Of a stretch of 64,000 bases of DNA, positions 1 through 7,566 are shown piece after piece. The DNA is taken from assembly GCF_000145255.1 (NCBI RefSeq), contig NC_014394.1, positions 2,170,001 through 2,234,000 on the forward strand. Direction: 5' to 3'. Position numbers and translations under genes: made by a program. Position 1 is the first letter of the stretch. The number at the start of each line of letters is the position of its first letter. A model generated the notes under the pieces. The model did no database searches. It was not told the origin of the DNA and saw nothing but the letters and a program-made list of their open reading frames with translations. The DNA is from Gallionella capsiferriformans ES-2 (GTDB taxonomy: Bacteria; Pseudomonadota; Gammaproteobacteria; Burkholderiales; Gallionellaceae).

Positions 1-1210
1 ACTTAAAAGCGGCACTCAAGGTCAGATCTTTGGTGGTCTGATTAGTCAGTTTCAGATCCGCGTGAGTCGTGACAACCAATCCGTTGAGAGATGCCTGAGG
101 CGGTAACGCTCCGCCAAACATCAGCGCGCTTGAGTAACTGTCATTTTGCGTATTACGTCCGTACGAAAATCCGCCTGCCAGCTTGGTTGCCGGTGAAAAT
201 ACATAGCCACCGGTCAAATTAATCTGATGAAATTCATTGCTAGGCGCGGTGCTCATCGACAAAGACTGATAGGTACAGGCGCCACCGGAAGCGCAAGTAG
301 AAACCGATGCGGCATTGTTCGTAACAGGATTCTGCCAGCTCAGGCTGTTATAGCCGTCGCGGAAGAGCGAACCGTAATAAGCTCCGGTCAGATGCCCGCT
401 ATCGCCGAGCCAGTTAAGCGCCAGATTGAAGTTGTCGGTTTTGTAATTAGTCGGATTCATCAAAACACTAACAGCCTCAGCACGCCAGGTACTTAACCCC
501 GTCACCCCAGCCTGAGAAGCCCCAGCGATCAATTTTGCCCCGGTCTGATTGAGATGGTTGTAATCGAAATTGACGCTCCATTGCTCATTAAATGTATACG
601 CAGCGGCAAAGGAAGTATTCTTGCGAGTCGTGCCGACCTTTTCAGTATGAAAAGCCGCTTGCTGAATCGGCGTCAACACTCGCGTGCTGCCGGTTACCCC
701 AGGGAGATTCATATTAGCGGGGTTACCGTTCACCGTGCCAAATGTCGCCGGCAGGGTAAAGACATTCCCGCCCATCGCGCCCTGTTGCGGCGTTTGATAG
801 GTATCGGTGATGTTGTGACGCAGTTCATCGTAGCCGATGCTCAAATCCCACTTACCCTGATTACTCAGAGAACCGCCCAGTGAACGCGAAGTTGTGCCCA
901 GATCGCGACCATTGATATTCCAGCGTGTACCGCCCGCAACGCCCTCATAGGCATTGCCGCCGCGCAGATCAAAATTGCCGACAACACCTGCATTGGCCGT
1001 ATTCAAACCGCTGTATTCACCAAACTTAGCGGATTGTTGCGAGACATTTCCCACGCCGATCTCGACCGAATTGATCGGACGCTTCAAGGCCGCCACCTCG
1101 TCGTTTACTTCATCAGCCGCATAAACAGGCACTGCAAACATCAGGAGCAAGGATCCTTGTACAGCCAAGGTCAGCGCATTAAATTTCATTTTCTCATTAC
1201 GAATTTTCAT
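1..1210 (-). CDS. mtoB: MtrB/PioB-family outer-membrane beta-barrel (MtoB-like), partial
   Basis: This is the porin sheath that holds a decaheme cytochrome across the outer membrane in porin-cytochrome electron conduits. I translated the reverse strand by eye. A signal peptide ends near the AYA-A-DEV site, followed by long stretches of alternating polar and aromatic strands rich in Gly, Asn, Tyr and Thr, as in the MtrB/PioB family. About 403 codons are present; the C-terminal part lies beyond the window edge. The ATG at 1210 has a GGTGA ribosome-binding site; an in-frame ATG at 1189 is an alternative start. It begins 21 bases after the decaheme gene, so it is the last gene seen of the cytochrome operon. 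The family call is firm. Whether electrons flow outward or inward cannot be read from sequence. Confidence 0.88.
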   Translation of the reverse strand, partial: MKIRNEKMKFNALTLAVQGSLLLMFAVPVYAADEVNDEVAALKRPINSVEIGVGNVSQQSAKFGEYSGLNTANAGVVGNFDLRGGNAYEGVAGGTRWNINGRDLGTTSRSLGGSLSNQGKWDLSIGYDELRHNITDTYQTPQQGAMGGNVFTLPATFGTVNGNPANMNLPGVTGSTRVLTPIQQAAFHTEKVGTTRKNTSFAAAYTFNEQWSVNFDYNHLNQTGAKLIAGASQAGVTGLSTWRAEAVSVLMNPTNYKTDNFNLALNWLGDSGHLTGAYYGSLFRDGYNSLSWQNPVTNNAASVSTCASGGACTYQSLSMSTAPSNEFHQINLTGGYVFSPATKLAGGFSYGRNTQNDSYSSALMFGGALPPQASLNGLVVTTHADLKLTNQTTKDLTLSAAFK

Positions 1211-1231
1211 GATTATCACCAGTTTTATAAT

Positions 1232-2263
1232 TTAGCGATGCAACAGTGCGCCAGCTGGATGGTTCGAACCGTGAACCATGCTGTGGCAGTTCTGACAGCC
1301 GCGTCCGGTGTAACTTTCACTCGGATTTGTTGCTGTTGTCGCTGTAATACCCCCCTGAATACCGGCTGCATTGCCAGCGACAGGAACCTTGCTGTTATGC
1401 GGACCGTTGTGGCATTCGGAACATAAGAATGGCGCGCGAGATTTTAGCAATGGTGAAATATTGGAACCGTGCGGCGTGTGGCAATTGCTGCAATCTTCGG
1501 ACACAGGCTGATGCTCCCACAGGAACGGGCCGCGTTTTTCTGCATGGCAGGTGTAGCAGGTTTCATTGAGGGTGTTTTTCTTCAATAATTTTGGGCCAGC
1601 CGAACCGTGTGTGTTGTGGCAATCGGAACAGGCAACCTTGCCTTCACCGATAGGATGGTGGGAAATACGGTTTTCCTGAGCGCGTTGTTCCTTGTGGCAG
1701 GTGTAGCAAACTTCAGGTTGTGTACGTTTGTCGCGAACCTTGTCATGAGCCGTGTGGACCTGGTGGCATGAAGTACAGGCGACATCGTTAGTTTGATGCG
1801 CACTGCCTGTCCACAAATGGCGCTTGCTATCCTTTGAGTGACAGGACAAACAGGCTTGATTGCGTTCTGCAACCGGTGTAGCGGAATTCTTACCGAACAT
1901 ATGATCCGGTTTTGGCGGTTTTGAACTGCCTTTGTGACCAAGATGCGCGATACTCTCACCGTGGCAACTAGTGCAGGTTGGGGTGCGACCATCTGATGTC
2001 ACGCCGTGACGCGTCTGGCTGATAGCCAGCACTTTAGGAGAGTCCGATTCATCGTGGCAGACGGTGCATTTTGCATCGCCCTTGAGCACGAGATCCTTGG
2101 CAGCAGTTTTCAAAACTTCAACCGGCTTTGCTGCTGGTTCTGCGGAGGCCAGAAACACGTGACCGATATCCTTGCCCGCGTTTCGATTATCGGCGGCGAG
2201 TGCAACCGGTGCGAGTGAACCTAACAAGGCGCACGAGATAAGTACATTTGAAAACAACTTCAT
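1232..2263 (-). CDS. mtoA: Decaheme c-type cytochrome, MtoA/MtrA (DmsE) family
   Basis: Periplasmic decaheme cytochrome that, in this family, sits inside the MtrB-type barrel and passes electrons across the outer membrane (Fe(II) oxidation in MtoA/PioA, metal reduction in MtrA). The 343-residue protein has a signal peptide ending near ALA-ADN and exactly ten CXXCH motifs: CTVCH, CTSCH, CLSCH, CTSCH, CYTCH, CSDCH, CYTCH, CSNCH, CSECH and CQNCH. Length and heme count match the family. I chose the ATG at 2263 because AGGGAG lies 8 bases upstream; a longer in-frame start at 2281 includes that site and is less likely. It is third in an operon of b/c fusion, monoheme cytochrome, this gene and barrel. 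Confidence 0.94.
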   Translation of the reverse strand: MKLFSNVLISCALLGSLAPVALAADNRNAGKDIGHVFLASAEPAAKPVEVLKTAAKDLVLKGDAKCTVCHDESDSPKVLAISQTRHGVTSDGRTPTCTSCHGESIAHLGHKGSSKPPKPDHMFGKNSATPVAERNQACLSCHSKDSKRHLWTGSAHQTNDVACTSCHQVHTAHDKVRDKRTQPEVCYTCHKEQRAQENRISHHPIGEGKVACSDCHNTHGSAGPKLLKKNTLNETCYTCHAEKRGPFLWEHQPVSEDCSNCHTPHGSNISPLLKSRAPFLCSECHNGPHNSKVPVAGNAAGIQGGITATTATNPSESYTGRGCQNCHSMVHGSNHPAGALLHR

Positions 2264-2293
2264 TTTAATTCTCCCTGACATTTTGAGACTACT

Positions 2294-2317
2294 GCACGGC
2301 TCAACACCGAGCCGTGC
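2294..2317. other. Intercistronic hairpin in cytochrome operon
   Basis: Perfect 9-bp inverted repeat GCACGGCTC-N6-GAGCCGTGC between the monoheme and decaheme genes. The T-run follows it only on the plus strand, so it is not an intrinsic terminator for the minus-strand operon. It more likely protects or processes the mRNA and helps set different cytochrome amounts (inference). Confidence 0.7.
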
Positions 2318-2331
2318 TTTTAACTTCCAAC

Positions 2332-2670
2332 TTAAAGCGACAGTATCCAGCCGACCAGATTTTTAATTTCGCTCTGGTCCTTGGTTTCGATAATCTTGTG
2401 ATTTTCTTCGGTCCCATCCTCCATCTTGACCTTAGGACCGGTGGTAATCTGCTTGATCAGCGAGACTTCAGCATCCGCTTTCCCCTTGTATTTGATCGCG
2501 ATTTTCTTATAGGAAGGGCCTTTTTTGGTCTTGTCAACCGCGTGGCATTTGAAACAGTCATTCTTCTTAGCGAGCGACTTAGCAGCCGGCTCATCAATCG
2601 CAGCATGAGCCGAGCTAAACAAACCGGTTACCAGAACGAAAGCGATACTTGCGGCAAGTTGTTTCTTCAT
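2332..2670 (-). CDS. Small monoheme periplasmic cytochrome c (class I)
   Basis: A 112-residue secreted cytochrome with a signal peptide cleaved near AHA-AID and one CXXCH heme site (CFKCH). A Met in the VKMED segment about 45 residues later is a plausible axial ligand, as in cytochrome c551/552-type proteins. It probably shuttles electrons through the periplasm between the quinone-linked fusion protein upstream and the decaheme cytochrome downstream, the role proposed for MtoD in Sideroxydans; I cannot confirm orthology. The start is the ATG at 2670 with GGAG seven bases upstream; an in-frame TTG at 2682 overlaps that site. Confidence 0.86.
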   Translation of the reverse strand: MKKQLAASIAFVLVTGLFSSAHAAIDEPAAKSLAKKNDCFKCHAVDKTKKGPSYKKIAIKYKGKADAEVSLIKQITTGPKVKMEDGTEENHKIIETKDQSEIKNLVGWILSL

Positions 2671-2696
2671 TATTTTCTCCAATTAAATAGTGTTCA

Positions 2697-2713
2697 GGCG
2701 GGCCCGGCCCGCC
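2697..2713. other. GC-rich intercistronic hairpin
   Basis: GGCGGGC-CCG-GCCCGCC, a 7-bp all-GC stem, stands just after the stop codon of the nonaheme/b fusion gene and before the monoheme cytochrome. With no T-run in the operon's direction it is more likely an mRNA stability or processing element than a terminator. Confidence 0.65.
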
Positions 2714-2720
2714 GTTGTTG

Positions 2721-4742
2721 TTACGTATTTCCGACAAATCCGATAATTACCAGCACCAGCAAGGTCAGACCGATTGCAATCAGGGTCAGCCCCAGCACCT
2801 TAGAGGCCAGTGTCATTTTCCGGCTCGGCGCATCCACCAGATACTTATCCAGCTCGCCCGATTCAACCAGACGGTTGTAGTGCTCTGTGTGTTCGCGCTT
2901 GAACTCTTCCACCGGCACGGAGCCTGTGAACATCACTACATCAGGCGGCGGGAACTTGTCCGGCCTGAAGTGGTTGTTGAAGAAGTGCACCGTGAACAGG
3001 AACACCGCAGCCAGAAAAGCTTCCTCGCCGTGCACCAGCGTCAACACGTTGAACATCCAGCCTGGCAAGAATTGCGCCGTGATGTGAGGGAAGGCCAGCA
3101 TCAGTCCGCTGCTGCCGATGATGCCGACGCCCCAGAACACCGCCCAGAAGTCAAACTTTTCCCAGTAAGTCCAGCGATCAAATACGGGACGCGGACCACG
3201 ACCGAAGAACCACCGGAACATCTCGACAATCTTATTCAAATCGTTCCAGTTTGGAATCAGCGAATCAGGGCCGAACCACTTAAAGGTTTTGCTGCGCAAC
3301 AACTTGGCCAGCACGTAGACCAGTTGGGCGATGAAAATACCCAGAAAGGCGGTCGCACAGATACGATGGATAATGCCGGCGATTTTCGCGCCACCCAACG
3401 CCCTGACGACCACATGTGCCCATTCGGTATCTGCGTAGAACACCAGCATGCCGGTCAGGATCAGCGTCATCGTCACCAGCGCGAAGATCAGATGCGCCGC
3501 ACGCGTCAATTTACTGAAGCGACGGATCTGCTTGCCCTTTGCAGGTCCACTCAACAAATCGTTGATTGCGATGTGTGACTTAGTATTGCCGTCCTTATTG
3601 AAGTAGACCGGGCAGCCATCCTTGTGCTCACGCCAGTACCACAAAGCTGAATGCAGCCAGAAGAACGCAAACACACCGGCGAGCAGGCTCAGCATGAATT
3701 TCGAAGCGATCCACATCTGCGGATACTTCTCAAAATTGTGCGTATTCGCGTGCGGTGCAAATGACACAAAGCCTGGCGTTGCCTTTTGCAAACCTGCCCA
3801 GCCCTTGTTGCCGCTATGACACTGCTGACAGGTCTTCAGGCGATTATCCGGATGCACGGTCGATTCAGGATCGGTTGGCGACAAGATGCCGTGACTGCCG
3901 TGACAGTTGTAGCACTTAGCGGTATAGCCGTAGCCCAGCGCATTCACCTGACCGTGAAAAGTTTCCGAATAGGATTTAAGATTTTCCGTATGGCATCCGC
4001 CGCAAGCCTGGACGATATCGAGCTTGAACGACTCACCCGAGGTATTAGTTATCCCGTGCGAGGTATGGCAATCGGTGCAAACCGCAGCCTTGGGACTATG
4101 TTCTTCCAGCACCTTCTTGCCGTGCACAGAAGTTGCATACTCTTCCAGTTGATCGGTGTGACACTTTTCCCCGCAGGTATTCGGTATAGCCAGATGCCAC
4201 GCAGTCCGCGCGACACTGCCTTTAGGAGGCACATTGAATGAGTGCGTATCGTGACAATCATCGCAACTGGCGTTGGCGCGCGAAGGATCATCAGCATTGG
4301 CACGCGCATGAAAAGTTTTTTTATAGGCCTCGATATTGCTGACAACCTTACCCAGCCTCGATTTCTCCTCGGTCAGGTTGTCCTGTTTCACTGTTTCCCA
4401 CAGCGCCGTGTGACACCCTACGCAACCGGCAGTTTTGGATTCAACCTTATGTGACTGACTGCCGTCCTTGATACCGGTATGACAAGCGACACACTGCATT
4501 TGTCCGTGCACGCTTTTGCTGAACGGGAGCTTTTTGATCGCATGCAGCACACGCATATCTTCACCGCCAGCCACCTTGATCTTGCCGTTGTGACACTTCA
4601 GACACGAGGCATTGTCGAGTTTATTGCTCACCTGAACCTGCGTACCTCCGTCAGATGAATCGTCGTCCTGAGCGAACGTTACGCTCGACAGCGCAAAAAG
4701 CACTACTGAGAAAAACCATAATGCCAATTTTGATAAATACAT
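2721..4742 (-). CDS. Nonaheme cytochrome c fused to diheme-type cytochrome b (CbcL-like)
   Basis: Probable inner-membrane quinone:cytochrome oxidoreductase feeding, or fed by, the outer-membrane conduit. The 673-residue protein has a signal peptide (cleavage near TFA-QDD), then nine c-heme sites: eight CXXCH (first Cys near residues 47, 84, 107, 160, 222, 247, 277 and 305) and one CXXXCH (near 190, CGEKCH). From about residue 350 follow some six hydrophobic helices with conserved His residues (HLIF, IIHRICA, LVHGEEA, TVHFF), as in FdnI/HydC-type cytochrome b. This nonaheme-plus-b architecture is that described for Geobacter CbcL. It is the first gene of the operon, 25 bases from the predicted sigma54 transcription start. 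No clear Shine-Dalgarno precedes the ATG. Direction of electron flow is not determinable here. Confidence 0.88.
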   Translation of the reverse strand: MYLSKLALWFFSVVLFALSSVTFAQDDDSSDGGTQVQVSNKLDNASCLKCHNGKIKVAGGEDMRVLHAIKKLPFSKSVHGQMQCVACHTGIKDGSQSHKVESKTAGCVGCHTALWETVKQDNLTEEKSRLGKVVSNIEAYKKTFHARANADDPSRANASCDDCHDTHSFNVPPKGSVARTAWHLAIPNTCGEKCHTDQLEEYATSVHGKKVLEEHSPKAAVCTDCHTSHGITNTSGESFKLDIVQACGGCHTENLKSYSETFHGQVNALGYGYTAKCYNCHGSHGILSPTDPESTVHPDNRLKTCQQCHSGNKGWAGLQKATPGFVSFAPHANTHNFEKYPQMWIASKFMLSLLAGVFAFFWLHSALWYWREHKDGCPVYFNKDGNTKSHIAINDLLSGPAKGKQIRRFSKLTRAAHLIFALVTMTLILTGMLVFYADTEWAHVVVRALGGAKIAGIIHRICATAFLGIFIAQLVYVLAKLLRSKTFKWFGPDSLIPNWNDLNKIVEMFRWFFGRGPRPVFDRWTYWEKFDFWAVFWGVGIIGSSGLMLAFPHITAQFLPGWMFNVLTLVHGEEAFLAAVFLFTVHFFNNHFRPDKFPPPDVVMFTGSVPVEEFKREHTEHYNRLVESGELDKYLVDAPSRKMTLASKVLGLTLIAIGLTLLVLVIIGFVGNT

Positions 4743-4778
4743 ATAGGAATGAAAAAATTATTAACTGCCAGCTTATAA

Positions 4779-4793
4779 GCAATAAATATGCCA
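4779..4793 (-). promoter_or_regulatory. Sigma54 (-24/-12) promoter of the cytochrome operon
   Basis: Read on the minus strand the sequence is TGGCAT-ATTTA-TTGC followed by T. It matches the sigma54 consensus TGGCAC-N5-TTGCA with the invariant GG and GC 10 bases apart. Transcription would start near 4767, about 25 bases before the ATG at 4742. Confidence 0.75.
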
Positions 4794-4920
4794 TTCACAC
4801 ACAATCCATTCATTCAGGATAATTTATCTAACAATTACAATGGGGTAAGCGCACAGACCGCAAAAAAATAAGTTACGAAAATATTTACCGTGATGTGCAA
4901 CAGTCACAAAACTTCGCGCA

Positions 4921-4936
4921 GTTACTTTCTGGTAAC
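4921..4936. promoter_or_regulatory. Candidate enhancer palindrome, copy 1
   Basis: GTTAC-TTTCTG-GTAAC, a 16-bp dyad about 150 bases upstream of the predicted start of the cytochrome operon, the usual distance for a sigma54 activator site. The arms are identical to copies 2 and 3. Binding by the adjacent response regulator is inferred. Confidence 0.65.
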
Positions 4937-5088
4937 ATAAACTTGAAAATGGCACCCGCCCCCACCCTCTCAGGCTCATTTATCGCGTCCTTTGAACAAG
5001 CAGCGGCCTAACGGCAGCACCTTGCCCCGCAATGCCTAGTACGACCCAGCTTTATAATTAAAGGCAACCAGCACATCCGCTCTGTCTG

Positions 5089-5103
5089 CGGCATGAAATT
5101 TGC
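5089..5103 (+). promoter_or_regulatory. Sigma54-type promoter of the regulator operon
   Basis: CGGCAT-GAAAT-TTGC has the invariant GG and GC at the right spacing and differs from TGGCAC-N5-TTGC at two of the less conserved positions. Transcription would start near 5115 and give a leader of about 165 bases that contains two of the palindromes. It would make the sensor-regulator operon autoregulated. Confidence 0.5.
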
Positions 5104-5213
5104 GTAACTAACCATTGAGAGCTGCAATTACAGATCGGTTTGCACCTCCCCCCGTCTCAAACAGGTCTGCTTGTTTTACGGACCACTAAATCAATAAAGA
5201 CAGGCGATCATCA

Positions 5214-5229
5214 GTTACCGAACAGTAAC
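5214..5229. promoter_or_regulatory. Candidate enhancer palindrome, copy 2
   Basis: GTTAC-CGAACA-GTAAC, 39 bases from copy 3. It lies upstream of the binding-protein gene and about 450 bases from the cytochrome promoter. Confidence 0.65.
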
Positions 5230-5252
5230 AACACTGTTTTTTAACTGATATA

Positions 5253-5268
5253 GTTACCAACTAGTAAC
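5253..5268. promoter_or_regulatory. Candidate enhancer palindrome, copy 3
   Basis: GTTAC-CAACTA-GTAAC, abutting the AGAGG ribosome-binding site of the binding-protein gene. Occupancy here could also block expression of the regulator operon (inference). Confidence 0.65.
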
Positions 5269-5278
5269 AGAGGTTATC

Positions 5279-6118
5279 GTGAAAATTATTTTTAGACTGA
5301 TTTTGACATGCTGGTTGCTGCTCATATCCAGTGTATTGCTAGCCACCCCGCTCAGACTCGGCATCACCTCGGCAACCGTGCGCGGTCAATACGCGCTGCT
5401 GGAAGAATGGCGCGACTACTTGCAGCGCAAACTCGACAGACCCGTCGAATTCATTTTTCGGGAAAGTTATCTGGAAAGCCTAGAGCTGTTGAAGCAAAAC
5501 GAACTCGATTTTGCGTGGGTCTCGTCCCCCGCCTATTTTGAAAACAGTCGTCAAATGAGCCTGCTCGTGACCCCCTTATATCAGGGACAGCCTTTTGATC
5601 GCAGCTATCTGATCGTGCCGTCATCAAACCATGCCAGCCAGTCTTTGCTCGACCTTAAAAACAAGGTTTTCGCCTATGTTGACCCTGACTCCTCCACGGG
5701 CTATCTGCACCCCCGCTACCAGTTGCTACAGCAACATCAGAATCCCGAGCACTTCTTTAAAAAAACCTTCTTCACCCGCGACCATCAGAAAATTGTCGCA
5801 GCGGTCGCCATTGGCATGGCCGATGCGGGGGCCATGTCAGGTTTCGCGTGGGACAGTCTGGCACGTTCACGCCCCGACATCACAAACCAAACACGCATTG
5901 TCACGCGCTCTGCACCGTACGGATTCCCGCCGTTTATCGCGCGCAATTCACTCAGCAGAAGCGACTTCAACGACATGCAACGCGTGCTGATCAGCATGAA
6001 TCAAGATCCCGATGGAATCAAACTGCTACAACGCCTCAATCTGGACGGATTTATCGTTGCTGATAGAAAGTTGTATCAAGGCGTGTATAAGATGATGCGC
6101 AGAATAGGCGACTTATGA
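5279..6118 (+). CDS. PhnD-like periplasmic substrate-binding protein
   Basis: A 279-residue protein of the phosphate/phosphonate-binding (PhnD/SsuA/transferrin-like) fold. It has an N-terminal signal peptide (cleavage near LLA-TPL), then motifs usual for the family: LRLGITSATV, DFAWVSSPAYFE, FAYVDPDSSTGY and the GMADAGAMSGF segment. The start is GTG with AGAGG upstream. No ABC permease or ATPase gene is near. It overlaps the downstream sensor kinase by ATGA, so it probably acts as an extracytoplasmic ligand sensor that hands its signal to that kinase rather than as a transporter component. The ligand is unknown. Confidence 0.83.
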   Translation: MKIIFRLILTCWLLLISSVLLATPLRLGITSATVRGQYALLEEWRDYLQRKLDRPVEFIFRESYLESLELLKQNELDFAWVSSPAYFENSRQMSLLVTPLYQGQPFDRSYLIVPSSNHASQSLLDLKNKVFAYVDPDSSTGYLHPRYQLLQQHQNPEHFFKKTFFTRDHQKIVAAVAIGMADAGAMSGFAWDSLARSRPDITNQTRIVTRSAPYGFPPFIARNSLSRSDFNDMQRVLISMNQDPDGIKLLQRLNLDGFIVADRKLYQGVYKMMRRIGDL

Positions 6119-7566
6119 AATTTTTCCTGAATCTCAGTTATCGCCACAAAATCCCGCTGTGGGGCAGTTTTTTGATCATTATTTCCGTGATCGCCGTCTC
6201 TGCCTCCTTTATCGGCAATGCCTACACGCATGTGGAAAGGGATCTATCCATCGATTCTGAAAAGCTGGGCTATTCTTTAAAGTCCAACCTGTTTACCGCC
6301 CTATTGCAAGACGACATCTGGCGCGCATTTGAAATCATCACTGAGGCGAGTCATAGGGAAAGTTCCAGCATGGTACAGGTCGAAAATATTCTGGTGCTCG
6401 ACAACGCACAACGTGTGCTGGTTTCGACTCACCCGAAAGAGACGCCGATGCTCACTCACATGTACGAGCTCGGCCCGGAATTTTCTGAAATATCTCGCCA
6501 TATCAGTCAAATGAGCGGTGATAAATCCAAGACCATCTACCTTCCCAAATCCAAACACTATTATTCGCTGACCCCCATTTCCCGCGAAAATGCCAGCTTG
6601 GGTACGCTGATCATCGTTCATTCAAAAGATGTCTTTTTTCCTCTATTTGCCAAAAATGCGCGTAACGGCCTGCTGGTTGGCACCCTTATCCTCGCGATAT
6701 TGCTCCCCTTCAATTGGTACTGGGGACAACGCATGGCTCTACCGCTGGTGCAACTGGCCGCACGCATGGCACAACTCGGAAAAAAATGGCCCGAAGACCT
6801 CGACCCTGACTTATATGAATATCACGATGAACTGGGCCTGCTGTTCGAGGCTTACAATCAACTGCTCGATGATCTAAAAAACAAAGAAGTGCTGGAAATG
6901 CAGATCCTGCAATCAGAACGACTGGCCGCATTAGGCCAACTGGCGGCGGGCATTGCACACGAAATCAATAACCCGCTAAGCGGGATGCTGATGGCGATCG
7001 ACACCCTAAAATGCCATAGCGAGACCAGCCCGCTAACCCAAAAAACCATCGCACTGATTGAACGCGGGCTGACACAAATCAAGGACACGGTCGCAGCGCT
7101 GCTAGTGGAAGCTAAAATGAAAAGCCGCAATCTACTGCCGCAGGACATTGAAGACGTGCTGACACTCATCGCCCCAATGAGCGGGAAAAAGGCCCTGCAC
7201 ATTGCCTGGCACAATAGTTTAGCCGATGAAGTCGCGTTACCGGCCACCTGTGTCCGGCAAATCATGATCAATTTACTGATGAATGCCATCAAGGCGGCCG
7301 CTCAGCAAGGTGAAATTTCCTGCGACATCAGTATGATTGACGGACAATTACAAATTTCAGTTATCAATGACGGAAAAACGCTCAGCGCCGAGCAGATCTC
7401 GCATTTGTTCGAACCCTTCGCCTCATTCAGCGAAGGCGGCCATGGCTTGGGGCTCTGGGTTACTTACCAGATCGTAAACCAGCTGAGCGGCACCATCTCG
7501 GTCAAAAAGGAGCGCAATAATCACATGAATTTCACCGTAAAAATCCCACTGGGAGAGCAAACTTGA
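6115..7566 (+). CDS. Membrane sensor histidine kinase (NtrB-type partner)
   Basis: 483 residues. A first transmembrane helix (about residues 13-35), a periplasmic domain of some 150 residues, a second helix (about 187-205), a HAMP-like linker, then the dimerisation/phosphoacceptor region with H-box GIAHEINNPLSG (the His is the predicted phosphorylation site) and an ATPase domain ending with the GHGLGLW G2 box. It is co-translated with the binding protein upstream (4-base overlap) and the sigma54 regulator downstream (4-base overlap), so the three form one sensing system. The periplasmic domain would be the docking surface for the binding protein (inference). Confidence 0.88.
   Translation: MKFFLNLSYRHKIPLWGSFLIIISVIAVSASFIGNAYTHVERDLSIDSEKLGYSLKSNLFTALLQDDIWRAFEIITEASHRESSSMVQVENILVLDNAQRVLVSTHPKETPMLTHMYELGPEFSEISRHISQMSGDKSKTIYLPKSKHYYSLTPISRENASLGTLIIVHSKDVFFPLFAKNARNGLLVGTLILAILLPFNWYWGQRMALPLVQLAARMAQLGKKWPEDLDPDLYEYHDELGLLFEAYNQLLDDLKNKEVLEMQILQSERLAALGQLAAGIAHEINNPLSGMLMAIDTLKCHSETSPLTQKTIALIERGLTQIKDTVAALLVEAKMKSRNLLPQDIEDVLTLIAPMSGKKALHIAWHNSLADEVALPATCVRQIMINLLMNAIKAAAQQGEISCDISMIDGQLQISVINDGKTLSAEQISHLFEPFASFSEGGHGLGLWVTYQIVNQLSGTISVKKERNNHMNFTVKIPLGEQT

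Larger units (their letters stand above)
4743..5278. other. Divergent regulatory region between cytochrome operon and regulator operon
   Basis: This 536-bp gap has no plausible gene. It holds a minus-strand -24/-12 promoter match (4779-4793), a plus-strand one (5089-5103) and three GTTAC-N6-GTAAC palindromes (4921, 5214, 5253), listed separately. The layout, with sigma54 promoters plus distant palindromes next to an NtrC-type regulator gene, is that of an enhancer-controlled divergent promoter. Confidence 0.75.
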
